A stretch of 64,000 nt of DNA from an uncultured Oscillospiraceae bacterium (GTDB lineage Bacteria; Bacillota; Clostridia; Oscillospirales; Oscillospiraceae), in contig CAJOIU010000001.1 of assembly GCA_905234855.1 (NCBI GenBank), positions 37,040-101,039 on the forward strand. The letters run 5' to 3'. The notes below the pieces were generated by a model that was not told the DNA's origin, ran no database searches, and was given only the letters and a program-made list of their open reading frames with translations. The position numbers and the translations under genes are program-made. This document shows, one piece after another, positions 51,670 through 59,793 of this stretch. Each line of letters opens with the position of its first letter. Within the stretch, counting starts at the first letter, position 1.

Positions 51670-53487
51670 ATGAGCGAAAAAACGAAGGGCAGCTTTTTCG
51701 ATAAGCTGCCGCCCAGCCTCATCAAGAAAAACAATGTGACCCTGATCCCGGAGGGAGCCATCGGCTACCTCGTGGGACCGACCCTGGCGCTGCTGGCAAA
51801 CTCTGTGCTGTCGAACTACTTCAACAAGTACATGTCCGACGTGCTGCACATTAACACTTGGGCGAGCGCGTTCTTCACATGGCTGCCGGTCATTTCCGTC
51901 ATCTTCGTGGTGATCGGCAATATCCTCGTCGGCCGCCTCATGGACAACATCAAATCCAAAAACGGCAAGGCGAGGCCGCTGCTGCTGGTATCCGTGCCCA
52001 TCAGCCTTCTGGCGCTGCTGTTTCTGTTCGTTTTCTCGCCGTATAACTCGACGAGCACCCAGTGGCACACCGGAGCCCTCATCTGCATCGCCATCGGCTA
52101 TAACCTGTGGTTTGCCTTCGCGTATCCCATGTACTATACGCCCCATGCGGCGCTGGTGAGCCTGTCCACGCGAAACAGCAAGGACCGCGGCCTGCTGGCG
52201 ACGATCTCGAACGCCACAATGCTCGCGGCCATGGGCCTTTCCAGCATGATCCTGCCGTTTTTCCTGAACCTTCTGTTTGTGTATGACATGAGCGGGGCGG
52301 GTACCCCGGTCACGAACGACGCGGGCAAGATCATGTATTATGTGGACGAGGCAGGCGCTGCCATCTATGACGCGCAGGCCTCCTACAGCCATTGGAAGGT
52401 CTTTGTCATTGCCCTCATCATCATCACGCTCGTCGGCGTCCTTATCGAGTATTTCTTCACCCGCGAGCGCGTAACGGAAGAATCCATGGCCTCCGGGGAT
52501 TCCGGCGAGACCAAGGCTGCGCTGCCCATCAAGGAGCAGTGGAGGATCTGCTCCAAGGATCGCTTCTGGATCATCATGATGGTGTTCTTCTTCCTGTATC
52601 AGTTCGGCGGCATGATAAAGAACGTCTCCCAGAACTATTTCTGCACCGCCATGTTCGCGGACGCGCTTGGAAACTACACCGTGGCTTACGGCGGACAGCT
52701 CCAAGGCACCCTTGCCATCATCGGCGCGGTGCCTACCGCCATCGGCATGGTGATCGCCCTGCCTCTGGCCAATCTCTTGGGCAGCAAGGGCAAGGCGATC
52801 CTCGTCGGCGCGGTGGTAGCCGTGATCGGCGGCGTCATCGGCATGATCGCTCCCAGCAGCTTTGCCGTCGTCATCATCTCCTTTGTGGTGAAGGCGCTGG
52901 GCTCCACTCCTGCGATGTATCTGTCCCTCGCGCTGCTGGCGGATATTTTCGATCATCAGGAGGCCGTGCATGGCGTCCGTACCGACGGCCTTTCCATGAC
53001 CATTTACGGCGCCATCATGGCCGGTATGACAGGACTCACCACCGGCGTACTGAACGCGGTGCTGTCCGGCGTGCATTATGATGTGTCCACCCTCCAGACG
53101 AATGAGGCGCTGCGCGCTGCGATGCCTTGGGTGTTCATTGGCGGCGAGACCATCTGCTATGCCGGTATTTTCCTCATCTTCCTGTTCATGGGTGTGGAGA
53201 AGTTCTCGAAGCTCGACCATATCGCCATCGTTGCCGACCAGAAGGCTGCGGCCGCGGCAGAAGGACGTGAATACATCTCTGCGGAGGAGAAGATCCGCCT
53301 CGAGGAGGGTGAGGAGGCTTACGAAGCCGAGCTCAAGAAGCAGGCCGACGCCGCCGCCAAGGAGGAAGCCCGCCTAGCGAAGCTCTCTCCCGAGAAACGC
53401 AAGGCAGAGGAAGAGGCTGAAGCAAAGCTGATCAGCGAGTTCAACGCTCTCCGCGAGGCCGTCGGCCGTCCCGCGGTGGAGGTATGA
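51670..53487 (+). CDS. GPH-family (MFS) sugar:cation symporter
   Basis: A 605-residue transporter of the glycoside-pentoside-hexuronide:cation symporter type with 12 helices over the first ~515 residues (ALLANSVLSNYFNKYMSDVL in helix 1, YYTPHAALVSLSTRNSKDRG as the conserved loop after helix 4). The last ~90 residues form a charged, Ala/Glu/Lys-rich coiled coil (EEKIRLEEGEEAYEAELKKQ) on the cytoplasmic side, longer than in most members and perhaps a docking segment. It is expected to import the oligosaccharide or glycoside used by the flanking enzymes. GGGGAGGAAAG precedes ATG 51670. Confidence 0.9.
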   Translation: MSEKTKGSFFDKLPPSLIKKNNVTLIPEGAIGYLVGPTLALLANSVLSNYFNKYMSDVLHINTWASAFFTWLPVISVIFVVIGNILVGRLMDNIKSKNGKARPLLLVSVPISLLALLFLFVFSPYNSTSTQWHTGALICIAIGYNLWFAFAYPMYYTPHAALVSLSTRNSKDRGLLATISNATMLAAMGLSSMILPFFLNLLFVYDMSGAGTPVTNDAGKIMYYVDEAGAAIYDAQASYSHWKVFVIALIIITLVGVLIEYFFTRERVTEESMASGDSGETKAALPIKEQWRICSKDRFWIIMMVFFFLYQFGGMIKNVSQNYFCTAMFADALGNYTVAYGGQLQGTLAIIGAVPTAIGMVIALPLANLLGSKGKAILVGAVVAVIGGVIGMIAPSSFAVVIISFVVKALGSTPAMYLSLALLADIFDHQEAVHGVRTDGLSMTIYGAIMAGMTGLTTGVLNAVLSGVHYDVSTLQTNEALRAAMPWVFIGGETICYAGIFLIFLFMGVEKFSKLDHIAIVADQKAAAAAEGREYISAEEKIRLEEGEEAYEAELKKQADAAAKEEARLAKLSPEKRKAEEEAEAKLISEFNALREAVGRPAVEV

Positions 53488-53547
53488 TCCAATTATTCAG
53501 GCTCCAATGGGCTCGAATGCCCAAAAATAATATGAGGAGGACAAAGA

Positions 53548-56439
53548 ATGCTATCCATCAACATTGCTGACGTCATTGCTGTCATCAACACGATGATCCC
53601 GCAGCTCGTGATCATCGGCGTTGTGCTGGTACTGGCGATCATCGCTACCATCGTAGCGATCAAGATCAAGAAGCCGCTCAAGGGCTTCGTGAGGAAACAG
53701 GCGTGGCTCGCGGTTTTCCTCGTGATCGTGATCATCGTTGCGAACATCCTGCTCGGCCCCATGTATTCCATGGTCAACATGGCGATGGGCGGCGGCACGA
53801 TCTCCGACGAGTCCATCGAGGAAGCTACGGCTCTCTGCACCGAGATCGCCGAGGAAGGCGTCGTGCTCCTGAAAAACGACGGCGGACTCCCCCTTGCCTC
53901 CGGCGCGAAGGTGAACGTGTTCGGCTGGTCGTCTACGAACCCGCTGTACGGCGGCACCGGCTCCGGCTCGCTCTCTGCTGCGTTTGAGACCGTCGACTTC
54001 TTGACAGGCCTCAAGGAAGCCGGCATCGAGTACAACCAAGATCTGGTCGATTTTTATGTCGGCTGGAGAACTGCGCGCCCGACCGTCGGCATGCTCGGAC
54101 AGGATTGGACAGTCCCCGAGCCCACTGTCGCGGAGTACGGCGATCTCTTTGATACCGCAAAGGCCTATTCCGACACCGCCATCTTCTTCGTCGCCCGTTC
54201 CGGCGGCGAGGGCGCCGATCTTCCCATGAGCTACGACGGCGAGGAGACATATGTTGACAACGGCGGCGGCATGTTCGGCGTGACCGGAACCCGCTATTCG
54301 GAGTTTGCCGACGATCTTGACGCCTCCAAGTCCTATCTTGAGCTCACGAACAGAGAGCTTGCTCTCCTCAACGAGATCGCCGACGACTACAGCAACATCA
54401 TCGTGGTCGTGAACTCCGCCAACACCATGGAGCTCGGCTTTGTGAACGAGTATCCCAATATCAAAGCCGTCCTTTACTGCCCCGGCACCGGCCAGAACGG
54501 CTTCATTGGCGTGGGCGAGATCATTTCCGGCGCGGTGAACCCCTCCGGCAAGACCGCCGACACCTTTGTGGCGGATCTTCTCTCCACCCCCACCGCAAAC
54601 AACTTCGGCGACTTCGACTACACCAATATGGAAGAATTTGGCTATGCCAATATGTTCGCTGAGGGCGGCATGGCCTATCCCACCTTCGTGAATTATGTGG
54701 AAGGCATCTATGTCGGCTACCGCTTCTATGAAACCGCCGCAGTCGAGGGGCTCATAGACTATGACGCCGAGGTCGTCTATCCCTTCGGCTACGGCCTGAG
54801 CTACACCACCTTCACACAGGAAATGGGACCCATCACGAACGACGGCAAAACCATCTCCTTTGACGTGACCGTTACGAACACCGGCGATGTAGCCGGCAAG
54901 GATATCGTCGAGGTCTACTACAACCCGCCCTACACAAACGGCGGCATCGAGAAGTCCGCTGTGAACCTCATCCAGTTCGCCAAGACCGGCGAGCTTGCGC
55001 CGGGCGCCTCCGAAACGGTCAGCATCTCCTTTGCTGTCGAGGATATGGCTTCCTACGACACCTACGGCGAAGGCTGCTATGTGCTGGAGGCCGGCGATTA
55101 TGTGATCTCCATCAACTCCGACTCTCATAACGTGATCGCCTCCGAGACCGTCAACGTTCCCTCCACCGTCGTGTTTGACGAGGGCAACAAGCGCGAATCC
55201 GACAAGGTCGCTGCCGTCAATCAGTTCGGCTTTGCCGAGGGCGAGGTCACCTATCTGTCCCGCGCGGACGGCTTTGCCAACTATGACGAAGCAACGGCAG
55301 CGCCCACGAGCTTCGTGATGAGCGACGCGTATAAGGCGACCTACTTCAACGAGAACAATTATGATCCCACGGATTACAACGATCCGAGCGACGTTATGCC
55401 CACGCAGGGCGCGTCGAACGGGCTCATGCTGGAAGACCTGCGCGGCGCCGATTATGACGACGAGCGCTGGGAGCTGCTCCTTGACGAGATGTCTGTTTCC
55501 GATATGAACACCCTCATCTCTCTCGGCGGCTATGAGACCTCCGAGGTCGCCTCCATCGGCAAGGTCATGACCTACGACTGCGACGGACCTGCCTCCATCA
55601 ACAACAACTTCACCGGTCAGGGCTCCATCGGCTTCCCGGCCGCCGTCATGGTCGCCTGCACATGGAACAAGGATATCGGCTTTGATTTCGGTGATTCCAT
55701 CGGCCGCATGGCGGACGAAATGGACGTTTCCGGCTGGTATGCACCTGCCACCAACACTCACCGCAGCGCTTTCGCCGGACGCAACTTCGAGTACTTCTCC
55801 GAAGACGGCGTTCTGGCCGGCTACATGGTCACGGAGGAAGTGAAGGGCGCGAGAGAGCATAACGTCTACTCCTATGTGAAGCACTTTGCCACGAACGATC
55901 AGGAGACGAACCGCACCGGCTTCCTCTGCACATGGATGAACGAGCAGTCGCTGCGTGAGATCTATCTGAAGTCCTTCGAGATCGTATTCAAGAACTCCAA
56001 CCCCGGCGCGACGATGGTCGCCTTCAACAACATCGGCACCGTTCCCGCCGAGGCCTGCCCTGAGCTTCTGAACACCGTCCTGCGCGGCGAATGGGGCTTC
56101 CGCGGCTTCAATGAGACCGACTATTTCGGAGGCTATGGCTATCAGGATGCAGACCGTATGATCCGCAATGGCTGCGACCTCATGCTTTCGACCTATGCCA
56201 CCGACCAGAGTACGGTGACGGATCAGACGAGCGCCACATCGCTTCTCGCTATGCGTCAGGCCTGCAAGAACATCCTTTACACCGTTGTGAACAGCCGTGC
56301 GTACGACGGCAACTCTGCCACCGGCTCCGGCTGGGTCACGATCCTTTGGGTCGTTGTCGTGATCCTCATCCTCGGCATTGCATGCCTCGAGTATTTGGCG
56401 ATCCGCAAGTATCTTAAGCAGAAAAAAGAACAAGCATAA
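53548..56439 (+). CDS. Membrane-anchored, domain-permuted GH3 glycosidase
   Basis: A 963-residue GH3 protein with reversed domain order. Two N-terminal membrane helices (~17-40 and ~52-74) come first. The alpha/beta-sandwich domain (~92-390; GVVLLKNDGGLPL) and a fibronectin-III-like domain (~425-540) follow. The catalytic TIM barrel comes last (~640-915; RNFEYFSEDGVLAG, KHFATNDQETNR, GFNETDYFGG with the presumed nucleophile Asp). A further membrane helix (WVTILWVVVVILILGIACLEY) is near the C-terminus. The catalytic parts should lie outside the cell. Permuted GH3 enzymes are known from Ruminococcus and Butyrivibrio; anchoring at both ends is unusual. GAGGAGG precedes the ATG. Confidence 0.88.
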   Translation: MLSINIADVIAVINTMIPQLVIIGVVLVLAIIATIVAIKIKKPLKGFVRKQAWLAVFLVIVIIVANILLGPMYSMVNMAMGGGTISDESIEEATALCTEIAEEGVVLLKNDGGLPLASGAKVNVFGWSSTNPLYGGTGSGSLSAAFETVDFLTGLKEAGIEYNQDLVDFYVGWRTARPTVGMLGQDWTVPEPTVAEYGDLFDTAKAYSDTAIFFVARSGGEGADLPMSYDGEETYVDNGGGMFGVTGTRYSEFADDLDASKSYLELTNRELALLNEIADDYSNIIVVVNSANTMELGFVNEYPNIKAVLYCPGTGQNGFIGVGEIISGAVNPSGKTADTFVADLLSTPTANNFGDFDYTNMEEFGYANMFAEGGMAYPTFVNYVEGIYVGYRFYETAAVEGLIDYDAEVVYPFGYGLSYTTFTQEMGPITNDGKTISFDVTVTNTGDVAGKDIVEVYYNPPYTNGGIEKSAVNLIQFAKTGELAPGASETVSISFAVEDMASYDTYGEGCYVLEAGDYVISINSDSHNVIASETVNVPSTVVFDEGNKRESDKVAAVNQFGFAEGEVTYLSRADGFANYDEATAAPTSFVMSDAYKATYFNENNYDPTDYNDPSDVMPTQGASNGLMLEDLRGADYDDERWELLLDEMSVSDMNTLISLGGYETSEVASIGKVMTYDCDGPASINNNFTGQGSIGFPAAVMVACTWNKDIGFDFGDSIGRMADEMDVSGWYAPATNTHRSAFAGRNFEYFSEDGVLAGYMVTEEVKGAREHNVYSYVKHFATNDQETNRTGFLCTWMNEQSLREIYLKSFEIVFKNSNPGATMVAFNNIGTVPAEACPELLNTVLRGEWGFRGFNETDYFGGYGYQDADRMIRNGCDLMLSTYATDQSTVTDQTSATSLLAMRQACKNILYTVVNSRAYDGNSATGSGWVTILWVVVVILILGIACLEYLAIRKYLKQKKEQA

Positions 56440-56457
56440 TCCGTTTTGCGCAGATTT

Positions 56458-56490
56458 GGCCGCCGTATAATACTATGCGGCGGCCATTTT
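56458..56490 (+). terminator. Hairpin between the permuted GH3 gene and pgmB
   Basis: GGCCGCCG (56458-56465) and CGGCGGCC (56478-56485) form an 8-base GC-only stem with a 12-base loop, followed by ATTTT. It probably lowers, rather than stops, expression of the two downstream genes. Confidence 0.6.
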
Positions 56491-56514
56491 ACTATCGACT
56501 GGGAGGGATGAAGG

Positions 56515-57159
56515 TTGAAACTGGAAAAGAAAGCGGTCATTTTCGACCTTGACGGCGTCATTTGCTTCACGGACAAGTATCATTATCTGGCATGGAAGGC
56601 GCTGGCAGATCGGCTGGGCATTTACTTTGACGAGAAGATCAATGACCGGCTTCGGGGCGTGAGCCGTATGGCGAGCCTTGAGATTATTCTGGAACGTGCC
56701 ACGGAGGAATATACCCCAGAGCAGAAGGAGGCATTTGCCACCGAGAAGAACGACACCTATCGCGATCTTCTCAAAAACATGAGTCCCGCCGATCTGACGG
56801 ACGAGGTGAAGAATACTCTTATCGAGCTTAGGAACCGCGGCTATAAGCTCACCATCGGCTCCTCCAGCAAAAACACGAAGTTCATCCTAGGCCAGATCGG
56901 CTTGAGCGATTTCTTCGATGCTATTGCGGACGGGACGGATATCACCCGTTCGAAGCCTGATCCCGAGGTGTTTCTATGCTCCGCGGCGAAGATCGGCATG
57001 GCTCCCAAGGATTGTGCCGTGGTGGAGGACGCGAAGGCGGGCATTCAAGCGGCCAAGGCGGCGGGAATGACAGCGCTGGCGCTCTTTGGAGACGCCAAGG
57101 GCTGCGGCGAAGAGGATTATGATCTCGCTTCCTTCTCCGACCTGCTGAACATCCTGTAA
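56515..57159 (+). CDS. pgmB: Beta-phosphoglucomutase
   Basis: A 214-residue HAD-superfamily mutase converting beta-glucose 1-phosphate to glucose 6-phosphate. It has the catalytic DxD as FDLDGV (Asp11 nucleophile, Asp13 acid/base) and the cap segment RLRGVSRMASLEIIL that separates beta-PGM from other HAD proteins. GSSSKN and KPDPEVFLCSA complete the active site. The start is TTG 56515 with GGGAGGG seven bases upstream; no in-frame ATG fits. It directly precedes a GH65 phosphorylase gene, the standard pairing with enzymes that release beta-glucose 1-phosphate. Confidence 0.93.
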   Translation: MKLEKKAVIFDLDGVICFTDKYHYLAWKALADRLGIYFDEKINDRLRGVSRMASLEIILERATEEYTPEQKEAFATEKNDTYRDLLKNMSPADLTDEVKNTLIELRNRGYKLTIGSSSKNTKFILGQIGLSDFFDAIADGTDITRSKPDPEVFLCSAAKIGMAPKDCAVVEDAKAGIQAAKAAGMTALALFGDAKGCGEEDYDLASFSDLLNIL

Positions 57160-57171
57160 GAGGATACGGTC

Positions 57172-59490
57172 ATGCTGGATTTCAGTAAAGCGAGAGAATG
57201 GAAGATCGTCGAGACAGATTTTGACCCCTCCGCGTTAGGGAAGGCGGAGGCGAATTTCTGTCTCGGAAACGGCTATCTGGGTCTGCGCTCCGCGCTGGAG
57301 GAGCGCTATCCCGGGGAGACCCGGGATCTTCTGGTGGCGGGAACCTTCGACCGATTCTCCCCGGAGGAGGTCACGGAGCTTCCCAATGCAGCGGACGTGA
57401 CGAACATCGAGCTCACGCTGGACGGGGAGCGGTTCGATCTGCTGCAGGGCACGATCCATGCCTACAGCCGGACGCTGGACATTCAAAACGGACGACTCAC
57501 CCGGGAGGTGGACTGGGTATCCCCCAAGGGGAAAAGGTTTTCTCTGCAGTTCGAACGGATCGTCTCCCTGCGGCGTCTGCATACCATCGCCCTGCGGGTG
57601 ACGGTGATCCCGGAGAGCGACGCGAGGATCATGATCCGATCCGGCATCGACGGTCGGGTCACCTGCGACGGCTCGCAGCATTTTACCGAGGGTCAGACCC
57701 GGTTCTACGACAAAAAGTATATGCAGTTCTGTCCGCGCACGATCCAGTCGAACATCACCTTCGTGCTGGGGGCAGCCCATCGCTTTGCGGTGGACGGTGC
57801 CGCCTGCGCGCCGGTCAGCGATATCAATATCGTCCGTCGGCAGATGTACTCGAGCTTCACTGTAGAGCTGAAGGCGGGGCAGCGTCTTGCCATGGAGAAA
57901 TACGCCAACGTCTTCACTACCCGGGATAGGGAAGCGGCGGACATCGACCTGCCGACCCTGCAGGCCTATGCCCTTGGCAGGCTCAAAGAGGACGAGGCAG
58001 CGGGCTTTGAGGCCCTCGCGGCGGAATCCGCGGCGGCGTGGCGGGAGAAGGTCTGGGATCGGGCGATCTTGGAGGTCGAGGGATCGGACTTCGATCAGCT
58101 CGCGCTTCGCTTTGCCCAATATCACATGCAGATCATGACCCCCGCTCATGACAACCGCATGAATATCGGTGCGAAGGGCTTTTCCGGCGAGGGCTACAAG
58201 GGGCATACCTTCTGGGATACGGAGATTTTCCTGCTGCCCTATTTCATCTTCACCATGCCCGAGGTGGCGAGAAGCCTCGAAGAGTACCGCTATTTATCCC
58301 TGCCCGGCGCTCACGAGAAGGCGAGGCACAACGGCTTTGAGGGCGCCCAGTTCCCGTGGGAAAGCGCATGGCTCGACGACGGAGAGGTGACCCCGGAGTA
58401 TATGGGCACGGACATTGTCACCGGCCAGCTCATCAAGGTCTGGTCAGGCTATATCGAGATCCACATCACGGCGGACGTGGCCTTCGGCGTGTGGCAGTAT
58501 TACACCGTTACCGGCGATCAGGATTACATGGATCGGTACGGCTATGAGCTGATTCTGGACTGCGCCAAGTTCTGGGCGAGCCGTTTGGAGGAAGGAGAGG
58601 ACGGACTTCTCCATATAAACGATGTGGTGGGGCCGGACGAATACAAGGAGCATGTGGACGACAACGCCTTTACGAACTATATGGCGCTGTGGAATATACG
58701 CAAGGCCATCGAGTACGCGGAGCTGCTCGCCTCCGAGAAGCCGGCGCTTTATGCGGCGCTGGATGGGAAGCTGGATATCACCGCTCTTTTGCCGACATGG
58801 AAGGAAAAGGCGGATCGTATATTCCTCACAAAGCCGAACGAACATGGCGTGCTGCCCCAAGATTCCACCTATCTGACGCTTAGGGATATCGACCTGACCA
58901 AATATAAGCAGCAGACGCATGTCGGCGGTATCTATAAGGATTACAACCAAGAGCAGATCACGAAGATCCAAGTGACCAAGCAAGCGGATGTGATGGTGCT
59001 GTTCTATCTTCTGGAGGAGCAGTTCCCGAAGGAGGTAAAGCTCGCAAGCTGGAATTATTATGAACCCCGGTGCCTGCATGATTCCAGCCTGTCTCTGTCC
59101 ACCCATTCGGTGTTGGCCTGCGACATCGGCGACCCGGAGACAGGCTATCAGATGTTCGAAAAGGCCTGTCTCATCGACCTTGATAACGCCAATCCCCATT
59201 CCTCCGACGCAGGCATCCACGCCGCGAGCTATGGCGGCTTGTGGCAATGCGCGGTGTACGGCTTCGGCGGTCTGAGGATGCTGGGCGGTAAGCTGCGGGT
59301 AAGTCCCTGCCTTCCGAAGGCGTGGCGTAAGCTGCGCTATGCCGTCCAATGGAAGGGACAGAGGTTGATCGTTACCGTGACGAAGAATAGCGTAGAGCTT
59401 CTGAACGAGACGGGGAGCGCCCCCGTAACGCTGGAGATATGGGGGAAGGAGTATGCGTTCAACGATACCCTGACCGTTGCGCGGGAGTGA
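57172..59490 (+). CDS. GH65 family inverting disaccharide phosphorylase
   Basis: A 772-residue GH65 enzyme: an N-terminal beta-sandwich (1-~270; NFCLGNGYLGLRSALEE), the (alpha/alpha)6 barrel (~300-690) with GHTFWDTEIFLLPYF and the general acid Glu in DVVGPDEYKEH (~487), then a small C-terminal beta domain. Characterised relatives phosphorolyse alpha-glucosides (maltose, kojibiose, nigerose, trehalose, glucosyl-rhamnose) to beta-glucose 1-phosphate. The adjoining pgmB argues strongly for a phosphorylase rather than a hydrolase. The acceptor specificity cannot be read from the sequence. Confidence 0.92.
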   Translation: MLDFSKAREWKIVETDFDPSALGKAEANFCLGNGYLGLRSALEERYPGETRDLLVAGTFDRFSPEEVTELPNAADVTNIELTLDGERFDLLQGTIHAYSRTLDIQNGRLTREVDWVSPKGKRFSLQFERIVSLRRLHTIALRVTVIPESDARIMIRSGIDGRVTCDGSQHFTEGQTRFYDKKYMQFCPRTIQSNITFVLGAAHRFAVDGAACAPVSDINIVRRQMYSSFTVELKAGQRLAMEKYANVFTTRDREAADIDLPTLQAYALGRLKEDEAAGFEALAAESAAAWREKVWDRAILEVEGSDFDQLALRFAQYHMQIMTPAHDNRMNIGAKGFSGEGYKGHTFWDTEIFLLPYFIFTMPEVARSLEEYRYLSLPGAHEKARHNGFEGAQFPWESAWLDDGEVTPEYMGTDIVTGQLIKVWSGYIEIHITADVAFGVWQYYTVTGDQDYMDRYGYELILDCAKFWASRLEEGEDGLLHINDVVGPDEYKEHVDDNAFTNYMALWNIRKAIEYAELLASEKPALYAALDGKLDITALLPTWKEKADRIFLTKPNEHGVLPQDSTYLTLRDIDLTKYKQQTHVGGIYKDYNQEQITKIQVTKQADVMVLFYLLEEQFPKEVKLASWNYYEPRCLHDSSLSLSTHSVLACDIGDPETGYQMFEKACLIDLDNANPHSSDAGIHAASYGGLWQCAVYGFGGLRMLGGKLRVSPCLPKAWRKLRYAVQWKGQRLIVTVTKNSVELLNETGSAPVTLEIWGKEYAFNDTLTVARE

Positions 59491-59495
59491 TTTGC

Positions 59496-59549
59496 ATGAA
59501 GCATATCGGAATCGATCTGGGCGGCATCAACACCATTCGTTTTTTTTGA
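59496..59549 (+). pseudogene. N-terminal remnant of a ROK-type sugar kinase
   Basis: ATG 59496 opens a 17-codon frame reading MKHIGIDLGGINTIRFF before TGA. The first 13 residues match the phosphate-1 loop that begins ROK family glucokinases and regulators (usually IGIDLGGTNT). Nothing else of the kinase follows; a terminator comes next. A sugar kinase in this position would fit the phosphorylase operon, so the downstream part of the operon appears to have been deleted. Confidence 0.65.
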
Positions 59550-59553
59550 AGAT

Positions 59554-59612
59554 AACGATCCCCGCGCGCTGTTCTGATTACAGAGCATCGTGCGGGGATC
59601 GTTATTCTTCTG
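59554..59612. terminator. Bidirectional terminator between GH65 and iron-uptake genes
   Basis: AACGATCCCCGC (59554-59565) and GCGGGGATCGTT (59592-59603) form a perfect 12-base stem with a 26-base loop. The plus side continues ATTCTTCTG; the minus side continues ATCTTC and a run of A then, so it mainly serves the plus-strand operon. Confidence 0.7.
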
Positions 59613-59633
59613 CGAGGTCATGCAGGTTTTGCG

Positions 59634-59789
59634 TCAAGTCCCGGAGCCGTGATCCTTTCTCTTGACGCAGGGCTGCCCGCAGCTACCGCAGCCGCAGGAG
59701 CAGCGTCCTTTGTTCTTTGTGATCCTGCGGATCGCCCAAACCACGACCAAAGCGACGATGAGCAGGATAGCGATATCTGCAATATTCAT
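59634..59789 (-). CDS. FeoB-associated Cys-rich membrane protein
   Basis: A 51-residue protein: one N-terminal membrane helix (IADIAILLIVALVVVWAI), a basic turn (RRITKNKGR) and a cysteine cluster CSCGCGSCGQPC at residues 30-41. This is the pattern of the FeoB-associated Cys-rich family, and the gene lies four bases after feoB. It is thought to assist ferrous-iron uptake or iron delivery at the membrane, but its mechanism is not established. Confidence 0.88.
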   Translation of the reverse strand: MNIADIAILLIVALVVVWAIRRITKNKGRCSCGCGSCGQPCVKRKDHGSGT

Positions 59790-59793
59790 AAGA

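Noticed and set aside
53551..56433. A 960-codon open frame on the minus strand
   Set aside because: It mirrors the permuted GH3 gene in the complementary frame, with no recognisable domain and no ribosome binding site.
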